A stretch of 64,000 nt of DNA, taken from positions 791,043 to 855,042 of the forward strand of contig NZ_NPKO01000002.1 in NCBI RefSeq assembly GCF_008329605.1, read 5' to 3'. Made by a program: the position numbers and the translations under genes. Source of the DNA: Mycolicibacterium sp. P9-64 (GTDB taxonomy: Bacteria > Actinomycetota > Actinomycetes > Mycobacteriales > Mycobacteriaceae). Positions 8,370-16,395 of the stretch are shown here, in pieces. How positions within the stretch are numbered: the first letter of the stretch is position 1; each line of letters opens with the position of its first letter. The notes beneath the pieces are model-generated. The model searched no databases, was not told where the DNA came from, and worked only from the letters and a program-made list of their open reading frames with translations.

Positions 8370-8450
8370 ACTAGTCCCCGGGCTAGTCGAAATTCGCTCT
8401 GATGGCCCATGTACGGGGGCATTGCTTACACCGATAGTGAGGTGGTGTTC
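8370..8450 (+). promoter_or_regulatory. Conserved 81-bp upstream element, copy 1 (before the polysaccharide genes)
   Basis: Aligned without gaps to 26227-26307, about 64 of 81 bases agree by eye. The best-kept stretches are actagtcc at the 5' edge, ttcgctctgatggc, catgtacggg, and accgatagtga followed by gtggtgttc. The tgtacg (8410-8415) and gatagt (8433-8438) hexamers are 17 bases apart and look like a promoter core; two ctagtc repeats 12 bases apart (8371, 8383) precede it. The conservation extends both sides of the core, which suggests a regulator site as well as a promoter. Confidence 0.65.
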
Positions 8451-8788
8451 CTCAGGTTAGCTCCAGACGGCGGCAGGCGATCGCTGGCGAACGGATCGGT
8501 CCCGCTCGGTTCGACGCCAGGGCCGTCACTCGGTTCGGCAACCTTCGTATCGACTCGGGCGGTGTCGAAGCCGAGATTGGGCAGTGCGCGGTTGTTCCAC
8601 TTCCCGGAATCTCCAAGCGCCGATCCATCGCACCGTCCCTCACCGCTTCGTCAATCCGCTCCGGATGAAAGTTGCCTACGCGACATCGGGAGTTGCGAGG
8701 CGCCGATCGCGCAGCCATCCGCGCGCGGGTCGTCGGCGCCACTGCAAACCGGATTCTCCTCGGCGGCCACGGATCAGGAGGCCGGGTG
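8451..8788 (+). other. Long untranslated leader before the GlmS-type gene
   Basis: About 338 bases separate the promoter-like element from the GlmS start codon. A 126-codon open frame begins inside the promoter element itself (8409) and looks like chance. I see several short inverted segments typical of GC-rich DNA but no recognisable riboswitch core. The stretch is unusually long for a leader in this genome type and could carry post-transcriptional control. Confidence 0.4.
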
Positions 8789-10576
8789 ATGTGCGGCATC
8801 ATCGCGTGCCGGACGCACGCGCCCGCGATCGACTACCTCCTTACCGCACTCAGCCGACTCGAGTACCGCGGTTACGACTCAGTCGGGGTCGCCGTGCAAA
8901 CGACGAGCGGCGACGTCGTGCGGCTACGCGCCGTCGGACGGGTCGGCGCACTCGATCGTTTACTGCGCGACTGGACCGGACCAGCGCTCGATGGGGTTGG
9001 CATTGGTCACACGCGGTGGGCAACGCACGGGCCGGCGACCGAGATCAACGCACACCCGCACAGCGACTGCACCGGCCGGATCAGCCTCGTCCACAACGGA
9101 ATCATCGAGAACGCCGACAGGCTGCGACACGCACTGACGACATCGGGCCATCGCTTCGCCACAACCGTCGACAGCGAAGTCGTCTGCCACCTGATCGAAG
9201 ACCAATTGGAGATCCACCGAGATCTCTTGGACGCAGTGCAGGCCGCCCTCACTCCGCTCGAAGGCTCCTGGGCGCTCGCGGTGTTGGAGGAACGAACCGG
9301 TCGGGTCGTAGTCGCCGCTCAACGCTCTCCACTGCTCGTCGCACACACGGGCCATGGCGACTTCGCGGCAAGCGACATCGCCGCGGTCGCCGACTGGGTC
9401 GATGAATTCCGGGTCCTCGATGACGGTGAAGTCGTCGAGCTCACGGGTGCCAACGGATGGCACGATCATGGAGTTGGTGCCGCGGCGCCGGTGATGGGGA
9501 GGTACATCTGGCGTACGAGTCACGCGGACTTGAACGGCCACGCCGATTACATGGCCAAGGAGATCGACGAACAGCCCGAGGCCGTAACGCGGGTGCTCGA
9601 CGAGTTCGGCGGTCGCGTCGCAGACGGGTCGCTCTGGACTGATCTCGGATTGGCGCCGTTCGATCGTGTACAGGTAATCGGTTGTGGCACTTCCCTGAAC
9701 GCGGGCAGCGTGATTCGCAACGTGGTGCGACGCCTCGGTGGGCTACCGGTGGTGCTCACGGTTGCCAGCGAAGCGGCCGAGGAGATCATCGAGCCTCGCA
9801 CCCTGCGCCTCGCCATCAGTCAATCGGGTGAAACGGCCGACCTGCTGAATGCCGTCGATCTGCAGGAGACTTCCCAGACGCCGATCCTGGCTGTAACCAA
9901 CAACCCGTTCTCCACGCTTGCGCGCCGTGCGGATGCCGTCATCACGTGTGCAGCAGGCCCGGAAATCGGAGTGGCAGCCACCAAGACCTTCATGTGCCAG
10001 ATCGTTGCCGGTGTCGCGGTTATGGTTTCGGCGCTCGTCGCCACTGACCGGCTCTCGGTCACCGCCGCCACCCGGCTCGTCGACGACCTCCGACGGCTGC
10101 CGGATCGTCTGGCGGCGGCCGGCACCGTGGCCAAGTGCGTGGTGCCCCCGATTGCCGACGAGTTGATCGACGCCAGTGGCTTCATCTTCATCGCCAGGGG
10201 GACGGCGCTTCCCTATGCCGCCGAGGGTGCGCTGAAACTCAAGGAACTCAGCTACCGATGGGCCGAGCACTACCCGGCAGGCGAGCTCAAACACGGACCA
10301 CTTGCGCTGGTCTGCGACGGAATTCCCGTTGTAGCCATAGCGAGCGCGGATCCGAGACTAGCCCATAACGTCGCCGAGGTCAGGGCTCGAGGCGGACGCA
10401 TCATCAGCATCGGATCACCCGGTGGCACAGTTCCCGTCGTGAGCGACCTCGCCGCACCGTGGGGCCCGATCGAGAGCGTCATCCCGCTGCAGATCCTGGC
10501 CCGAAATCTCGCCCTTGCCTTGGGGTGTGACGTCGACAAACCCCGCAACCTCGCCAAATCAGTGACGGTGGAATAG
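8789..10576 (+). CDS. glmS: Glutamine-fructose-6-phosphate aminotransferase, GlmS type
   Basis: A 595-residue GlmS-type enzyme that makes glucosamine-6-phosphate from fructose-6-phosphate and glutamine. The ATG at 8789 places Cys directly after Met, as required for the class II glutaminase nucleophile, with an AGGAGG site just upstream. Motifs: H-T-R-W-A-T-H-G in the glutaminase domain, C-G-T-S and S-Q-S-G-E-T in the first SIS domain, G-A-L-K-L-K-E-L-S-Y and H-G-P in the second, and the terminal D-x-P-R-N-L-A-K-S-V-T-V-E. It is shorter and more divergent than I expect of a housekeeping mycobacterial GlmS (about 624 residues), so it is probably a dedicated second copy feeding amino-sugar supply for the surface polymer. 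It is the first gene of the biosynthetic run. Confidence 0.9.
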   Translation: MCGIIACRTHAPAIDYLLTALSRLEYRGYDSVGVAVQTTSGDVVRLRAVGRVGALDRLLRDWTGPALDGVGIGHTRWATHGPATEINAHPHSDCTGRISLVHNGIIENADRLRHALTTSGHRFATTVDSEVVCHLIEDQLEIHRDLLDAVQAALTPLEGSWALAVLEERTGRVVVAAQRSPLLVAHTGHGDFAASDIAAVADWVDEFRVLDDGEVVELTGANGWHDHGVGAAAPVMGRYIWRTSHADLNGHADYMAKEIDEQPEAVTRVLDEFGGRVADGSLWTDLGLAPFDRVQVIGCGTSLNAGSVIRNVVRRLGGLPVVLTVASEAAEEIIEPRTLRLAISQSGETADLLNAVDLQETSQTPILAVTNNPFSTLARRADAVITCAAGPEIGVAATKTFMCQIVAGVAVMVSALVATDRLSVTAATRLVDDLRRLPDRLAAAGTVAKCVVPPIADELIDASGFIFIARGTALPYAAEGALKLKELSYRWAEHYPAGELKHGPLALVCDGIPVVAIASADPRLAHNVAEVRARGGRIISIGSPGGTVPVVSDLAAPWGPIESVIPLQILARNLALALGCDVDKPRNLAKSVTVE

Positions 10577-10663
10577 CCCAGTGAATAGCCACGGGCCTAG
10601 CGCCGGACATCTGCCTGGAGCCCTCAACGACATTGCAACGCCCGAACAGAATGGAGCCGAGAA

Positions 10664-11533
10664 ATGACCGATCTACAGACAAATGAGGTCGAAATCATGG
10701 ACGCCCCAACGCAGTTACCGACCACGGCGGTCCATGACCCCATCGAGCAGCGGCGGCGTACCTTCGGCCGGTTCCTCGCGCCGGCATCGACGGTCAGCCT
10801 GGTGATCCCGGTCAGAAACGAGGCTCGCAACATCGCTTTCGTGCTCGAGCAGATCGCCGACGACGTGGACGAGATCATCCTCGTCGACGGCAACTCGACC
10901 GACGCGACGCTGATCACCGCGTGCAGCTACCGCCCCGATATCAGGGTGGTGCCCCAGGAGGGCGTCGGCAAGGGCAGCGCGCTACGAACCGGATTCCGGG
11001 CCGCCACCGGCGACTTCATCGTGATGATGGACGCGGACGGCAGCATGTCGCCCCAGGAAATCCGCCACTACGTGCACTTCCTGGCCAACGGGTACGACTT
11101 CGTCAAGGGATCACGATTCATCGGCGGGGGTGGGTCGTTGGACATCACGCCGTTCCGGCGGCTCGGCAACCGATTCCTGCTCGGGGTGTTCAATTCCCTC
11201 TACGGCGCCGACCTCACCGACCTGTGCTATGGCTTCTGCGCGTTTCACCGTCGGTACCTCGAACACCTTGCACTCTCGGCGACGGGGTTCGAGATCGAGG
11301 CAGAAATGACCGTTCATGCGATGCAGGCCGGTCTTCGGATCGCCGAGGTCCCGAGTCTGGAAATGCCGCGGAGGTCGGGCAAGTCAAACCTCCATGCAAT
11401 CCGCGACGGTATTCGGGTGCTGCGCACCGTCCTGCGCGACCACCGCTCCGGACTGTCCGGATACCTCGCGCAGACACTGTCGTCCAGCAGTGCCTCACAG
11501 CAACTCGAACAACCCCGCCCATCTACCCGATGA
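10664..11533 (+). CDS. Family 2 glycosyltransferase (polyprenyl-phosphate glycosyltransferase-like)
   Basis: A 289-residue cytoplasmic GT2 enzyme. The N-terminal 45 residues are variable, then the GT-A core starts at V-S-L-V-I-P-V-R-N-E. D-E-I-I-L-V-D-G-N-S-T-D follows for nucleotide sugar binding and the metal-binding D-A-D-G at about residues 125-128. It resembles dolichol/polyprenol-phosphate mannosyltransferase-like enzymes (F-V-K-G-S-R-F, then a Y-G-F-C-A-F stretch) but has no C-terminal membrane domain. It probably transfers the first or an early sugar onto a lipid carrier or growing repeat unit. The stop overlaps a possible small frame (ATGA). Confidence 0.88.
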   Translation: MTDLQTNEVEIMDAPTQLPTTAVHDPIEQRRRTFGRFLAPASTVSLVIPVRNEARNIAFVLEQIADDVDEIILVDGNSTDATLITACSYRPDIRVVPQEGVGKGSALRTGFRAATGDFIVMMDADGSMSPQEIRHYVHFLANGYDFVKGSRFIGGGGSLDITPFRRLGNRFLLGVFNSLYGADLTDLCYGFCAFHRRYLEHLALSATGFEIEAEMTVHAMQAGLRIAEVPSLEMPRRSGKSNLHAIRDGIRVLRTVLRDHRSGLSGYLAQTLSSSSASQQLEQPRPSTR

Positions 11534-11703
11534 ACGTGCACATGAAGAGTCCGCACATGAAGAGTCCATTGCCGTCGATCGACGGATGTTCCGACGGGTC
11601 GGCTGGCTTATTGACGGCGCCAGTAGATCTCGGGGCATCATCGCCAACCTTTGCACCAGAGGCCTGCTGGCTGGCCTCCGCCCAGCGTCGACCGGGAGAT
11701 TGA
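11530..11703 (+). CDS. Possible 57-residue small ORF coupled to the glycosyltransferase
   Basis: An ATG overlaps the upstream stop codon (ATGA) and opens a 57-codon frame ending six bases before the epimerase ATG. It begins with a direct repeat, gcacatgaagagtcc, giving M-K-S-P-H-M-K-S-P. There is no recognisable domain and no hydrophobic segment, and a longer alternative frame of the epimerase also spans the gap. The placement and coupling are what make it plausible; it may well be non-coding spacer. Confidence 0.25.
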   Translation: MNVHMKSPHMKSPLPSIDGCSDGSAGLLTAPVDLGASSPTFAPEACWLASAQRRPGD

Positions 11704-11708
11704 CAGAC

Positions 11709-12695
11709 ATGCGCATACTCGTTACGGGCGCCGCCGGATTCATCGGATCTACCTTGGTCCACCGTCTCCTGGCCGACGGGCACCAGGTGATCGGGGTCGA
11801 CAAAGTCAGCCCGGGCAACGCGGCCAACCTTGCGCCGGCTTTTGGCGTCACGGGTATGGGCACGGGTCGTTTCACTTTCGTACAGGTGGATATTCAGGCG
11901 CCCGAACTGACCGACATCGTCGCGGGCACAAACCCGGACGTCATCTTCCATCTCGCCGCGCAGGTGGATCTCAGACGTTCGGTGTCCGATCCCCAGTTCG
12001 ACGCGCGTAGCAATGTGCTGGGCACGATCAATCTCTGTGAAGCCGCTAGGCAGGCGGGCGCCAAGAGGATCGTCTACGCCGCTTCGGGCGGTTCTCGCTA
12101 CGGAACGCCTACTCATCTGCCCGTTGACGAAAGCGCTCCGGTCGGTCCGCTTTCGCCGTATGCGGTAGCGAAGCTCGCTGGGGAGTTCTACCTGCGCGCC
12201 TACGCAGGAATGTACGGTTTGGCACCGATCTGCTTGGCACTGGCCAACGTCTACGGTCCGCGTCAGAATCCGCACGGGGAAGCCGGTGTGATAGCGGTTT
12301 TCGGCAGCGCGCTCATCACCGGCCGTCCTGTGACCGTGTACGGCGACGGTACCGCCGCCCGAGATTACGTGTACGTCGATGACGTCGTGGACGCGTTCGT
12401 GCGCGCCGGCGAGGCTCCATTGTCGGTCACCGGAACCTACAACGTCGGCACCGGTCGACAGACGACCGTTACAGAAGTCCACCGGATGATTTGTTCGGTG
12501 CTCGCCGAGTCGGCACCACCCCAGTACGCCGCGGCTCGCACCGGAGAGCTGCACGCCATCGCCTTGGATGTGAGAAAGGCGGAGGTGGCTCTCGGGTGGA
12601 AACCCGCCATCGACATCGTCGAGGGAATTGAACGCACGGTCCACTGGCTTCGCACTGCTCTCGACCCTGACTCTTCCGCAATCGTCCGAGTCTGA
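11709..12695 (+). CDS. NAD-dependent sugar epimerase/dehydratase (GalE-like SDR)
   Basis: A 328-residue extended SDR enzyme. The NAD-binding T-G-A-A-G-F-I-G motif lies at residues 6-13. The catalytic Y-x-x-x-K is present as Y-A-V-A-K, preceded by the conserved Ser/Thr-rich A-A-S-G-G stretch, and D-Y-V-Y-V-D-D-V-V near residue 220 is typical of UDP-glucose 4-epimerase-like proteins. It most likely interconverts a UDP-hexose or UDP-N-acetylhexosamine for polymer assembly. I use the ATG at 11709; the frame is open upstream but inside the previous gene. Confidence 0.88.
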   Translation: MRILVTGAAGFIGSTLVHRLLADGHQVIGVDKVSPGNAANLAPAFGVTGMGTGRFTFVQVDIQAPELTDIVAGTNPDVIFHLAAQVDLRRSVSDPQFDARSNVLGTINLCEAARQAGAKRIVYAASGGSRYGTPTHLPVDESAPVGPLSPYAVAKLAGEFYLRAYAGMYGLAPICLALANVYGPRQNPHGEAGVIAVFGSALITGRPVTVYGDGTAARDYVYVDDVVDAFVRAGEAPLSVTGTYNVGTGRQTTVTEVHRMICSVLAESAPPQYAAARTGELHAIALDVRKAEVALGWKPAIDIVEGIERTVHWLRTALDPDSSAIVRV

Positions 12696-12704
12696 GGGGT
12701 TGTC

Positions 12705-13163
12705 ATGCCGATCGAGAAGCGCGTCGAAATTTCGCGAGAGCCACCAGCCCCGGACCAAAGGATGCCCGCCATGATTCGCCATGCCATGGACGGCGCGCTC
12801 GGGGCACCGCAGCCGCCACGACGGATCTCGCCCTACGTTGGCCGTCTGGGCGCAGCGGTCGTGACGGCGATCGGCGCAGCCGGGATCGCGCTGAACGACG
12901 CTCAATCCACCGCACCCTTCGCCCGCACTTTGGTCGTAGCGTTCGTGTTCTTGGCGCCTACGATTGCGATCGCTGGGCTGCTGCCGAGCGTCAACGCCGT
13001 CGTCGCCCTGATCGTCGCGGCCACCGGCGCCGTCGTCATCAATGCCCTTGTTGCGCAGTCGATGCTATCGGTCAGCGCCTGGTCGCGTCCTGCGGGTGTC
13101 ATCGCCGTTGGTCTCATCGCGTCCCTCCTGTGGCTGGTCCCGACCACGGGGAGTGGCTCATGA
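12705..13163 (+). CDS. Small four-helix membrane protein of unknown function
   Basis: A 152-residue protein with about 45 hydrophilic N-terminal residues and then four hydrophobic segments of membrane-spanning length. I do not recognise a family. It lies 9 bases after the epimerase and 70 bases before a glycosyltransferase on the same strand, so it is probably cotranscribed and may be an accessory of the membrane steps such as lipid-linked assembly or export. Confidence 0.65.
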   Translation: MPIEKRVEISREPPAPDQRMPAMIRHAMDGALGAPQPPRRISPYVGRLGAAVVTAIGAAGIALNDAQSTAPFARTLVVAFVFLAPTIAIAGLLPSVNAVVALIVAATGAVVINALVAQSMLSVSAWSRPAGVIAVGLIASLLWLVPTTGSGS

Positions 13164-13233
13164 CGACCTGGCTCGACCGCTAGCGGCGGATGACAAGCGT
13201 GCCCATCCGCCGAACGACCAAGAGAGGTGCTAG

Positions 13234-14202
13234 ATGACGGGTGCAACCATCAGGCGCAATCCCACCTTGGGTGTGGTGATCTGTGCCTACACGAGCGATC
13301 GGTGGGATGACACTGTTGCCGCGGTAGCGTCGGTTCGGAGCCAAACGACAGCAGCAGACGAAATCGTCATAGTCGTCGACCACAACGCCGATCTGTTCAG
13401 CCGCCTGCGCACCGCACTTCCGGACGTGACCGTCGTCGAGAACCGGCATCGGCGCGGATTGTCCGGAGGCAAGGACACCGGCGTCGAAGTGACCTCCAGC
13501 GACGTGGTGGCCTTCCTGGACGACGATGCCGTGGCTCACCCCGACTGGCTGAGACACTTTCGCGATGCCTACACCGATGACAGCATCGTCGGAGTGGGCG
13601 GCACCACGCTGCCGCTGTGGGAAACCGCGCGGCCGCGGTGGTTCCCAGAGGAATTCGACTGGGTCCTGGGCTGTACGTTCACCGGCAGGGAGCCAGGGCC
13701 GGTACGAAACCTTCTGGGCGGCAACGCATCCTTTCGTCGCGAGGTCTTCTCCGTCGCGGGGGGCTTCCCGAGCCACATTGGCAGGACGTCGGCCCAACGT
13801 CGCCCCCTGGGCTGCGAGGAGACCGAGTTCTGCATCCGGGTGAGCCAGCACCGCCCCGATTGGACATACGTCTTCGAACCACGGGCAGTGATCTGGCACC
13901 GCGTAGGCGCCGAACGAGAACGGTTCGCCTACTTCCGTTCTCGCTGCTTCGCCGAGGGATTGTCGAAGGCGGAAGTGACCCGCAGCGTGGGCGTTGCGGA
14001 CGGGCTCTCGACCGAACGGAAGTACACCACGCATACCCTCACTCGCGGTGTCGCGCGAGGGCTCGGTGAGGCGCTGCGCGGTGATCGGACCGGGATCGAG
14101 CGCTCCGGCGCCATCGCCGTGGGGCTACTCTCCACGGCAGCAGGTTACGCACGCGGTGGCGTGCCTCTGCGCCGACGACGCGCGATGAACGGGTCGGAAT
14201 GA
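13234..14202 (+). CDS. Family 2 glycosyltransferase
   Basis: A 322-residue GT2 enzyme. The core starts near residue 11 (L-G-V-V-I-C-A-Y), and the metal-binding region V-A-F-L-D-D-D-A lies at about residues 91-98. The acceptor-side motif C-E-E-T-E-F-C-I-R at about residue 200 corresponds to the E-D/E-x-x motif of GT2 bases. A short hydrophobic C-terminal segment could give membrane association. A tidy ribosome site precedes the ATG, and the gene overlaps the deacetylase (ATGA). Likely adds a sugar within the repeat unit of the surface polymer. Confidence 0.87.
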   Translation: MTGATIRRNPTLGVVICAYTSDRWDDTVAAVASVRSQTTAADEIVIVVDHNADLFSRLRTALPDVTVVENRHRRGLSGGKDTGVEVTSSDVVAFLDDDAVAHPDWLRHFRDAYTDDSIVGVGGTTLPLWETARPRWFPEEFDWVLGCTFTGREPGPVRNLLGGNASFRREVFSVAGGFPSHIGRTSAQRRPLGCEETEFCIRVSQHRPDWTYVFEPRAVIWHRVGAERERFAYFRSRCFAEGLSKAEVTRSVGVADGLSTERKYTTHTLTRGVARGLGEALRGDRTGIERSGAIAVGLLSTAAGYARGGVPLRRRRAMNGSE

Positions 14203-14996
14203 CCGCAACGGTTCCGATCCTCATGTACCACGCCGTCGCGGAGCACCCGTCGGCAGCATCGAAACGCCTGTCCGTTTCCCCCGATTCATTCGAGGAGCAG
14301 GTCGCCTTCTTGGTGGAGCACGGCTTCACCGGGATGACCTTCTCGGACCTGGCCGATGCCTTTGAGACCAGTAAGGCCTTGCCGAAGCGGCCGGTTGTGA
14401 TCACATTCGACGACGGCTATGCGGACTTCGCGAACGCCGCTTTGCCGGTTCTTCAGCGCTACGATTGTCCGGCAACAGTATTCGTCACGAGCGGCTGGAT
14501 CGCTGACGCCGGTCCTTATGCCGGCGGTACGCCGCTGGACAAGATGATGACTTGGGCGCAAGTTCGTGACGTTGCGCAGGCGGGCATCGAGATCGGGGCC
14601 CACAGCCACAGCCATCCCGAGCTCGACCAGCTCGCTGACGCCGCGCTGTGGGAGGAGCTCCGCGTCAGCCGGGTACTGCTCGAGGATTGCATCGGTACCC
14701 CGGTCCGAGCCCTTGCCTATCCCTTCGGCTACACCACTCCGCGGGTACGCCTCGCCGCTCGCGCGGCTCGCTATCGTTGCGCAGCAGCGGTGCGGAATGT
14801 CCGAGCGTCCGCGTTCGACGACATCTTCATGCTCCCGCGGCTCACGATCCGCCGTAGTACCAATGCGGTCGCCTTCGCCTCGGCCATGATCGGCGGCGAC
14901 GACCGAGTCTTCCGGCGGGATCGTCTGCTGACGGCAGGTTGGGCGTCTGTTCGCAGCGCTCGACGGGTCCGAAAGCGGGTCCTGGGCAATGCTTGA
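14199..14996 (+). CDS. Polysaccharide deacetylase (NodB/CE4 family)
   Basis: A 265-residue CE4-family protein with the family motifs in order: I-T-F-D-D-G-Y (metal Asp and catalytic Asp), the metal-binding H-S-H-S-H, and a later A-Y-P-F-G-Y. There is no signal peptide, so it would act in the cytoplasm on a nucleotide- or lipid-linked N-acetyl sugar, or its location is unresolved. Removal of an N-acetyl group would expose a free amine, which is interesting beside a predicted beta-amino-acid activation module. It overlaps the genes on both sides. Confidence 0.87.
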   Translation: MTATVPILMYHAVAEHPSAASKRLSVSPDSFEEQVAFLVEHGFTGMTFSDLADAFETSKALPKRPVVITFDDGYADFANAALPVLQRYDCPATVFVTSGWIADAGPYAGGTPLDKMMTWAQVRDVAQAGIEIGAHSHSHPELDQLADAALWEELRVSRVLLEDCIGTPVRALAYPFGYTTPRVRLAARAARYRCAAAVRNVRASAFDDIFMLPRLTIRRSTNAVAFASAMIGGDDRVFRRDRLLTAGWASVRSARRVRKRVLGNA

Positions 14997-16395
14997 GAGT
15001 GCGAGCGCGACGCAAGCTGCCGGCGAGAATTCCGTAGCGGGTCCGCATTCAGTTCGCCACCGCCGGAGGAGAATTCGATTCAGCGGCCCGCCGTTCTTGC
15101 GGAACGCCTATGCCCTCATCCTCAATACCGGGATTTCGGGGGTTCTGGGTCTGGTGTACTGGATTCTGGCGGCGCGCTACTACGACGATTCCGACGTCGG
15201 TCGCGGATCGGCCGCCATCTCGGCGTTGATGCTGTTGACCGGCCTGGTGTCGGTCAACTTCGCCGGCACACTGAACCGGTTCATCCCCAAGACCGGAAGG
15301 CATACGGTCGCCGTCGTCGCGTTCACCTATCTCGTCACCTCCGCTGTAATCGCCGTCCTTGCCGTGGGCTTGCTGTTCACCCTCCACATGGTGGGAGGTC
15401 CGGCATACGACCTCCTGCGCGACCGGCAGACGCAAATGTGGTTCGTTGCAGCGGCGGTTGCTGCGAGCGTAATCACGTTGCAGGACAGCGTATTGACAGG
15501 GCTGAGGGGCGCGGTTTGGGTGCCTGTCTGGAACGCCGCGTTCTCCGTCGCCAAGATCACCCTTCTGGTAGTGCTTGCTCAATCCATGCCCCGGTCCGGA
15601 CTGTTCTTCTCTTGGATCATCCCCATGATCATCGTCATGTTTCCGGTGAACCTGTTGATCTTCCGTCGGCTGCTGCCGCAGCATGTACGCACGTCGACGC
15701 ACGAAGTAGGGCTGACGGCCGCACAGGTCGGTCGGTTCTTTGCCGCTGACTATCTGGGCGCGCTAGTGCTATACGGCACCATGTTTCTCGTCCCGGTGCT
15801 GGTGGCAATACACGTCGCGCCGCACACCTACGCGTACTTCTTCTTGGCCTGGGCCATCGCGACGATGATGAATCTGGTGGCCGTCAACATGTCGGTGTCC
15901 ATGGCAGTGGAGGGTGTGCATGACCCTTCGCGTTTGGCCGGCTATTGCCGCTCTGCGCTCACTCGAGCCTTGATACTGCTGTCCTTCGGAGTCGTGGCGA
16001 TCGGCCTTGCGGCTCCGTACACCATGGGGCTGCTCGGTGACGGATACCTCGACGCCGTGCCGTTGCTTCAGCTGTTGGCCTTTGCAAGCTTGCCAAGCGC
16101 GGTGGTGGACATCTATGTCGGGACGCTACGGGCGCGAACCAAGCGCATGCGGATCATCTGGGTGCAATCCCTTCGGGCAGTTGCCGTGTTGGGGCCGGTG
16201 GTCGTCTTCCAGCACTATCACCAGTTGTTCCTGCACTTCGGTGACCCGAGGCTGACCGCAGTGGGAGTGGCGGTACTGCTCGGCCAGCTCGTCGTGATGT
16301 CAGTTGTGCTTCCAGACCTTGGCAGGCTTCTCGGGTGGCGTCGGCGACTTGCGCCGCCGGTCATGATGCACGAGGAGACGGAATGTCTCCTCTGA
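14989..16395 (+). CDS. Wzx/MATE-like polysaccharide flippase
   Basis: A 468-residue integral membrane protein with roughly 12-14 hydrophobic segments spread over its length and a basic N-terminal tail. This is the pattern of oligosaccharide flippases (polysaccharide biosynthesis / MVF-MATE superfamily). It would move a lipid-linked repeat unit across the cytoplasmic membrane. It overlaps the deacetylase by 8 bases and the next membrane protein by 13, so these are translationally coupled. The family is assigned from topology and general resemblance, not from a motif. Confidence 0.8.
   Translation: MLESASATQAAGENSVAGPHSVRHRRRRIRFSGPPFLRNAYALILNTGISGVLGLVYWILAARYYDDSDVGRGSAAISALMLLTGLVSVNFAGTLNRFIPKTGRHTVAVVAFTYLVTSAVIAVLAVGLLFTLHMVGGPAYDLLRDRQTQMWFVAAAVAASVITLQDSVLTGLRGAVWVPVWNAAFSVAKITLLVVLAQSMPRSGLFFSWIIPMIIVMFPVNLLIFRRLLPQHVRTSTHEVGLTAAQVGRFFAADYLGALVLYGTMFLVPVLVAIHVAPHTYAYFFLAWAIATMMNLVAVNMSVSMAVEGVHDPSRLAGYCRSALTRALILLSFGVVAIGLAAPYTMGLLGDGYLDAVPLLQLLAFASLPSAVVDIYVGTLRARTKRMRIIWVQSLRAVAVLGPVVVFQHYHQLFLHFGDPRLTAVGVAVLLGQLVVMSVVLPDLGRLLGWRRRLAPPVMMHEETECLL

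Noticed and set aside
8600..8788. glmS-type ribozyme
   Set aside because: An agcgcc string is present but I could not build the conserved pseudoknot core; kept only as a long-leader observation.
8409..8789. 126-codon frame upstream of GlmS
   Set aside because: It begins within the conserved promoter element, overlaps the GlmS ribosome site and shows no domain.
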